NCBI GenBank assembly: GCA_003158505.1
Contig: PMJK01000047.1
Coordinates: 10,435 to 48,097 of the forward strand
DNA: 37,663 nucleotides
Direction: 5' to 3'
Source: Holophagaceae bacterium
GTDB lineage: Bacteria; Acidobacteriota; Holophagae; Holophagales; Holophagaceae
The notes beneath the pieces were generated by a model, which had not been told where the DNA came from, ran no database searches, and saw only the letters and a program-made list of their open reading frames with translations. This document shows positions 33,802 to 37,663 of the stretch, one piece after another. Numbering within the stretch: position 1 is the stretch's first letter; the number at the start of each line of letters is the position of its first letter. Made by a program: the position numbers and the translations under genes.

Positions 33802-34371
33802 ATGTTGAATAATCAAGTCCCCACGGGAAACCCCGGAGTGGTCGGGTTGGCCGGCTTCGGTCTCACGACGATGCTTCTCCAGTTCCACAATGTGGGCTGG
33901 TGTGGCGTGGGCCCGATCATCGCGCTGGCCTTTGTCTTCGGTGGCCTGGCGCAGATGGTCGCCGGCTTCCAGGAGTTCAAGTGCGGGAACAACTTTGGCT
34001 ACAGCGCCTTCGTTTCCTACGGCGCCTTCTGGATTTCCCTCGGTGTCATTTTCATGCTGAACCATTTTAATATTTATCGATCCGAGACCAAGGATGTCGG
34101 GTGGTTCCTCGTGGGTTGGACGCTGTACACCTTCGTCATGTGGGTTCCATCGATGAAGATCCATGGCGCCATGGCGATCACTTTCACGCTTCTGCTGATC
34201 GGCTTCATCCTGTTGGACCTGGCCCATTTCGGTTTTCCGGACATGACCAAGGTCGCAGGATACGAGCTGATGCTTTGCGCCCTGTCGGCCTGGTACATGA
34301 TGGCCCATGCCATCTTCTCGCAGGTATTTGGGCGGGACGTGTTGCCGGTAGGCAAACCCTGGATCAACTGA
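33802..34371 (+). CDS. satP: Acetate uptake transporter (GPR1/FUN34/YaaH, SatP-like)
   Basis: 189 aa with six predicted membrane helices. It opens with NPGVVGLAGFGLTTMLLQ, the family's NPxxxGL signature, and continues with GGLAQMVAGFQEFKCGNNFGYSAFVSYGAFWIS and a C-terminal AGYELMLCALSAWYMMA, all typical of acetate/succinate uptake proteins. The ATG at 33802 is chosen because GGAG lies nine bases upstream and the family begins just before the NP motif. A secreted Cache protein gene follows 68 bases downstream on the same strand, suggesting co-expression. Confidence 0.92.
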   Translation: MLNNQVPTGNPGVVGLAGFGLTTMLLQFHNVGWCGVGPIIALAFVFGGLAQMVAGFQEFKCGNNFGYSAFVSYGAFWISLGVIFMLNHFNIYRSETKDVGWFLVGWTLYTFVMWVPSMKIHGAMAITFTLLLIGFILLDLAHFGFPDMTKVAGYELMLCALSAWYMMAHAIFSQVFGRDVLPVGKPWIN

Positions 34372-34439
34372 ACGTCGCCCGAGTCCTCAGTAGGATGACG
34401 GGCGGAAACACTTCTGATGAATGACCAAGGAGGATGTTT

Positions 34440-34919
34440 ATGAAGACATGGAATCTGTTGGCCACTCTGTTGATGACCCCGTGTTTTACGGTCAACGCCT
34501 GGGCCCAGCCATCGGCCACAAAAGAAGAATGCGTCCTCAAATGTCATGAAGCCGCAGCTCTGATCAACGTCAAGGGCCTGGCCATTGCGGCCAAAGAAAT
34601 CGGCGAACCGAAGGGGCCCTTTGTATGGAAGGACAGCTATGTATTCATGATGAACCTGGATGGCAAGATGCTGGCGCATCCCATGCAGCCCGAGCTCACC
34701 CAGCTTCCCCACTGCCTCTTGATCACCGATCCTACGGACAAGGCGATATTCGTGAATTTCGTCAACATGGCCCGCAATGTCGGTCAGGGGTGGGTGGAGT
34801 ACATGTGGCCTCGACCCGGCCAGAAGACGCCTTCGAAGAAGATCACCTACATCTACCGGGTTCCAGGGAAGGACGTCTTCGTGGGCGCCGGAGTGTATGT
34901 GGGCGGAATGATGTACTGA
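34440..34919 (+). CDS. Secreted single-Cache domain protein
   Basis: 159 aa with a signal peptide ending around NAWAQ. The remainder is a stand-alone single Cache_2 domain: ECVLKCHEAAALINVKGLAIAAKEIG, GPFVWKDSYVFMMNLDGKMLAHPMQPEL, VNMARNVGQGWVEYMWPRPG and KKITYIYRVPGKDVFVGAGVY. Such domains normally form the sensor part of kinases and chemoreceptors and bind small acids or amino acids. Here no signalling domain follows, so it may be a free ligand-binding protein. The ATG at 34440 fits AAGGAGG six bases upstream better than the ATG at 34434. Cys-Val-Leu-Lys-Cys-His is not a heme motif. It is downstream of the acetate transporter. Confidence 0.87.
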   Translation: MKTWNLLATLLMTPCFTVNAWAQPSATKEECVLKCHEAAALINVKGLAIAAKEIGEPKGPFVWKDSYVFMMNLDGKMLAHPMQPELTQLPHCLLITDPTDKAIFVNFVNMARNVGQGWVEYMWPRPGQKTPSKKITYIYRVPGKDVFVGAGVYVGGMMY

Positions 34920-34937
34920 ATCCTGGTACTGCCGGGC

Positions 34938-35870
34938 TCACGGGCGGGAAGAGCGCATGGGATTTCGCAGGGAACCGCCAAGCACGACACATCCCAGAGC
35001 GGCGGCGATCAGCCCGGTGCCGGCCCACTGCCAGCTGCTGATAGATTCATGAAGGGTGAACACGCCCGCGGCCAGGCCGATGATCGGAACCCCGAGGCTG
35101 AATGGAGCGACCCGATTGGCCGGATGGCGCATGAGCAGGCCTGTCCATAGCGCGTAGGCGACGATGGTCGACACCCAGCCGAGGTAGGCGACCGCGAGCC
35201 AACCGCCCCATGGCATCTCGAGCCACGCCCAGCGGACCGGCGCCGGGTCGAACAGAAGCGTCATCCCCAGGAACGGAAGGATCGGCACCAGGCTGCTCCA
35301 GACCATGAAAGGCACGATCTTGAAGGGTGCATTCGTTCCGCGCGCCCGGCGCACGATCAGATTGGAAGCTGCCCACATGGCCGCTGCCCCCAGCGTCAGG
35401 ACAAGGCCCGGCCACGTCGTGATCGACACTTGGGCGCGCAAGGAATGGACGATCTGCTCTGCGGCGATGCAGGCCAGGCCAAGGCCCGCGAGTACCAGTC
35501 CGATGACCAGGGGTCGGTCCGGCTTTTCACCCAGGAGGGCGAAGCAAAAGAAGGCGGTGAAGAAGACCTGAGTCTGCATGAGCACGGAGGCCAGAGCAGC
35601 GGTCATTCCCATGTGCAGGCCCGTGAACAGCAAGCCGAATTGGCCAACCCCCTGCAGAAGCCCGTAGCCAACCACCCAGACCCAGCGCACCTGGGGACGC
35701 GGCACCACAAGGATCAAGGGAAAGACCGCAAAGACGTACCGGGCGAGGCCCAACTGGAACGGTGTTAAGGCCCGCAGGCTGACCTTCATCACGACGAAAT
35801 TCGAGCCCCAGATGAGCATCACACCCAAGGCGGCCACGAAGTCAATGGCGCGAAAGCGGGAAGCGCTCAT
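34938..35870 (-). CDS. EamA/DMT family permease
   Basis: 310 aa, ten predicted helices in two EamA repeats, starting MSASRFRAIDFVAALGVMLIWGSNFVVMKVSL. First repeat contains GLHMGMTAALASVLMQTQVFFTAFFCFALLGEKP; second contains WAASNLIVRRAR, AYLGWVSTIVAYALW and NRVAPFSLGVPIIGLAAGVFTLHES. It resembles YedA/RhaT-type metabolite exporters; the substrate is unknown. The ATG at 35870 is preferred to 35924 because the added residues are polar. The two permeases in the window are not close to each other in sequence. Confidence 0.88.
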   Translation of the reverse strand: MSASRFRAIDFVAALGVMLIWGSNFVVMKVSLRALTPFQLGLARYVFAVFPLILVVPRPQVRWVWVVGYGLLQGVGQFGLLFTGLHMGMTAALASVLMQTQVFFTAFFCFALLGEKPDRPLVIGLVLAGLGLACIAAEQIVHSLRAQVSITTWPGLVLTLGAAAMWAASNLIVRRARGTNAPFKIVPFMVWSSLVPILPFLGMTLLFDPAPVRWAWLEMPWGGWLAVAYLGWVSTIVAYALWTGLLMRHPANRVAPFSLGVPIIGLAAGVFTLHESISSWQWAGTGLIAAALGCVVLGGSLRNPMRSSRP

Positions 35871-35974
35871 GCGCCCGCCCCCAGGATGATGCAATGGATG
35901 GGATGGTTTATCGCGGTCTTCCATTCAAGGCCATTCGTTCTCTGCTTCGTGTCTTGCGGAGATTGGCGCCGGTT

Positions 35975-36406
35975 TCAGAGGATACGCCCCCGCAGGGCCT
36001 TCCGCGGAACCGCCCCCCAACTGCGCCCGTCCTGACTCTCGGGCCGGTTGTCTCCGAGGACCAGGTAGCCCGCACCACAGGCCTGCTGGCCCTCTCCGCC
36101 ACGTTCAGGATGGAGAACCCAGGGTTCTTCCTGCCGCTGGCCGTTGATCCATAGATCCGGGCCCCGCCAGACCACGACCTCACCGGGCAAGCCCAGCACC
36201 CGTTTCACAGAGGATCCACGCGGTCCTTCCACGACCCAGATCTCGCCGCGCCGGGGTGCGTGACCGGCCCATGTCCGCAAGGCCCAGCGCAGGTCGCCAT
36301 CGGCGAGGGCGGGTTCCATGCTATGCCCTATGACATGCACGGGGTGCACCACCCCAAACGGGGAAAGGACCAGAGCCAGGGCCGTGAGCGGGATCCAGGG
36401 ACGCAT
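35975..36406 (-). CDS. lepB: Short signal peptidase I (S26 family)
   Basis: 143 aa, shorter than typical LepB. One N-terminal hydrophobic helix (about 4-20) leads to GHSMEP with nucleophile Ser29, then KRVLGLPGE with general-base Lys68, and GDNRPESQDGRSWG near the end, so the Ser-Lys dyad and Box E are all there. It cleaves signal peptides at the outer face of the inner membrane. The small size resembles Gram-positive and archaeal-like single-anchor enzymes. It may be a second, specialised peptidase. The symbol is by family. It lies 15 bases after the PTPS-like gene on the same strand. Confidence 0.9.
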   Translation of the reverse strand: MRPWIPLTALALVLSPFGVVHPVHVIGHSMEPALADGDLRWALRTWAGHAPRRGEIWVVEGPRGSSVKRVLGLPGEVVVWRGPDLWINGQRQEEPWVLHPERGGEGQQACGAGYLVLGDNRPESQDGRSWGAVPRKALRGRIL

Positions 36407-36421
36407 GGGTGAACCTGGCCC

Positions 36422-36775
36422 CTAGGGTCCGACGGCTATCCTCCGCCCTCTCCCATCCGTCAACGCCACTTCCTTCAGGCGGGCGGGGGCGGGAACGAAG
36501 GGAGTGAGTTCAGCCAGAAGCCGCCGGGCCAGGGCCAGGGGCCCGTCGAGGCCCAGGTCCGAAAGCAGCCGTCCCTGCAGGGGCGCCAGACTGCGGTCCA
36601 GGGCGGTCTCCAGCTCCCGGAAGTCCACCACCACGTCGAAACCGTCCAGGCCCTGCCGCGCAGCCACCACTTCCACGGTGTAGTCGTGCCCCTCCCAACG
36701 GTCGCCTACCTTGAAGACCACCGACAGGGGGCGGGTCACGGCGGCTTCAAAGTAAAGGGGGGAGATGCTTCCCAA
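36422..36775 (-). CDS. Degenerate 6-carboxytetrahydropterin synthase/PTPS-fold protein
   Basis: 117 aa. The frame begins with TTG at 36775 (GGAG six bases upstream). YFEAAV, GHDYTVEVVAA, GFDVVVDFRELETALDR and LARRLLAEL follow the tunnelling fold of QueD/PTPS proteins (AAH, HGHNY, GMVxDFxxLK, LDHxxLN). But the zinc His of AAH is Val, the first His of HGH is Glu, and the LDH motif is LQG. So two of three zinc ligands and the usual catalytic His are lost, and no catalytic Cys is evident. It is probably a non-catalytic relative. It is upstream of the short signal peptidase gene and may be co-transcribed with it. Confidence 0.72.
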   Translation of the reverse strand: MGSISPLYFEAAVTRPLSVVFKVGDRWEGHDYTVEVVAARQGLDGFDVVVDFRELETALDRSLAPLQGRLLSDLGLDGPLALARRLLAELTPFVPAPARLKEVALTDGRGRRIAVGP

Positions 36776-36922
36776 GACTGACTCCAGGTCGGGCCTTCAG
36801 TTTGTCATGGCCACGGCTACACTGGGCCTTCGACCGCATACCCGATAACCAGGTGAGACAATTAAAAGACCTCGGCCTCGTCCCAGGGACTGTTCTGACC
36901 GTTGATCGCAAGGAGGGACCCC

Positions 36923-37663
36923 ATGAAGGCCCTGGAAATCGCGCTGTTCTGGATCATGACCCTGGCCGCGGGCGGGTTCTTCCTTTGGACCATGCGCCAG
37001 CGGCTGGCCACGCTCAAGGCGGGCCTGCCGGACAACCGCTTCGACCAGCCCTGGGAACGGATGAAGGGCATCTTCACCCTGGTCCTGGGCCAGAAGCGGC
37101 TGCTGAGGGACAAGTACGCCGGCATCTACCACATCCTGATCTTCTACGGGTTCTGTGTGCTGAGCCTACGCTCGCTGGGGCTCATCGCCGAGGGGCTCTT
37201 CCCGGCCTTCCACATGACCGAGGCCCTGGGTGGCTTCGGCCTGGGCTATCAGGCCACCAAGGATGTGTTCGAGGTGCTGGTGCTCCTGGGCCTGGGCCTC
37301 TCCACCTTTCGGCGCCTGGTGATCAAACCCTGGCGCCTGGAGAACTCCGCGGATGCCTGGGCCACCCTGGGCCTCATCGGTGGCCTCATGATCACGGACC
37401 TGCTGGCGGACGGTGCCTTCGTGGCCATGAATCATCCCGCCTGGGCCTCCTGGTCACCGGCAGGGGCCCTGGTCGCCGGATGGCTGGCCGGACTGAGCCA
37501 GGGCGGGGCGCTCGCCCTCTTCAAGACCATGTGGTGGCTGCACCTGGCGATCCTCTACACCTTCGCCAACTTCCTGCCCTACTCCAAGCACTTCCACGTG
37601 TTCACCTCGGTCTTCAACATCTACTTCCGCGACCTGGAGCCCAACAAGAACCTCAAGCCCATG
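36923..37663 (+). CDS. Membrane cytochrome-b/Fe-S oxidoreductase, N-terminal part (runs off window)
   Basis: 247 codons are visible with no stop, so the gene continues past the edge. Several hydrophobic helices hold His residues typical of the NarI/HdrE-like heme b domain: GIYHILIFYGF, FKTMWWLHLAILYTF and YSKHFHVFTSVFNIYF. The end (DLEPNKNLKPM) is typical of the start of the Fe-S binding part in fused NarI-HdrD-like oxidoreductases, which often act with electron transfer flavoproteins and menaquinone. The ATG at 36923 has AAGGAGG seven bases upstream. The region 36776-36922 is the divergent promoter region from the PTPS-like gene. Confidence 0.85.
   Translation, partial: MKALEIALFWIMTLAAGGFFLWTMRQRLATLKAGLPDNRFDQPWERMKGIFTLVLGQKRLLRDKYAGIYHILIFYGFCVLSLRSLGLIAEGLFPAFHMTEALGGFGLGYQATKDVFEVLVLLGLGLSTFRRLVIKPWRLENSADAWATLGLIGGLMITDLLADGAFVAMNHPAWASWSPAGALVAGWLAGLSQGGALALFKTMWWLHLAILYTFANFLPYSKHFHVFTSVFNIYFRDLEPNKNLKPM

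Noticed and set aside
34530..34550. CVLKCH in the Cache protein as a heme c site
   Set aside because: It has three residues between the Cys, not two, and lies in a helix where Cache_2 relatives commonly have Cys; no other heme feature is present.
1..37663. CRISPR arrays, insertion sequences, phage genes
   Set aside because: No regularly spaced repeats, transposase, integrase or phage structural motif was seen.

Overview
The window is about 37.7 kb of mostly GC-rich bacterial chromosome. The gene set suggests an anaerobe or facultative anaerobe with multiheme cytochromes: NrfHA nitrite reductase, a heme-c sensor kinase, a DUF4382 lipoprotein, a SatP-type acetate carrier, and at the right edge a membrane cytochrome-b/Fe-S oxidoreductase. 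Together these resemble Acidobacteriota of the Geothrix/Holophaga kind. That placement is inference from gene content and codon use; there is no rRNA in the window.

Left part (1-8.2 kb): the tail of an ABC-type ATPase gene, engB, a VanZ-LpxH-like fusion converging on it, a GlcG/HbpS-type secreted protein, a secreted MEMO-family protein, a hybrid histidine kinase with a c-heme sensor domain, a DUF218 protein, a DMT permease, and tRNA-Glu(CTC) and tRNA-Gln(CTG) on the minus strand.

Signalling operon (8.29-12.92 kb): five plus-strand genes, mostly overlapping by 1-4 bases. They encode two unrecognised proteins, two tandem FHA-GGDEF diguanylate cyclases, and a cytoplasmic Ser/Thr kinase with a helical-repeat tail. 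This looks like a self-contained phosphothreonine-to-c-di-GMP circuit. The first cyclase carries an N-terminal ETTS motif like the phospho-switch of GarA. The operon ends at a 19-bp-stem hairpin.

Respiratory part (13-22.7 kb): a secreted PepF-like M3 peptidase is divergent from nrfH-nrfA. The nrf promoter region has a perfect 8-8-8 inverted repeat overlapping the predicted -35. NrfA has CxxCH rather than CxxCK at its catalytic heme. A very large beta-propeller histidine kinase converges on nrfA, followed by an M20 amidohydrolase. Directly after the M20 gene lies a frameshifted C-terminal remnant of a second nrfA-like gene, which appears to be unannotated decay.

Accessory part (22.7-26.6 kb): an AT-rich PIN-like protein gene lies 10 bp downstream of a WYL regulator gene, then chrA and a truncated, P-loop-less relative of AMP-binding enzymes. 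Base composition marks the PIN gene as acquired.

Right part (26.7-37.7 kb): a DUF4382 lipoprotein with a textbook terminator; a minus-strand murA-gpt-prs-methyltransferase cluster; a DUF1579 protein; an acetate transporter followed by a secreted single-Cache protein; a minus-strand DMT permease, short signal peptidase I and degenerate PTPS-fold protein; and the start of the membrane oxidoreductase gene, which runs off the window.
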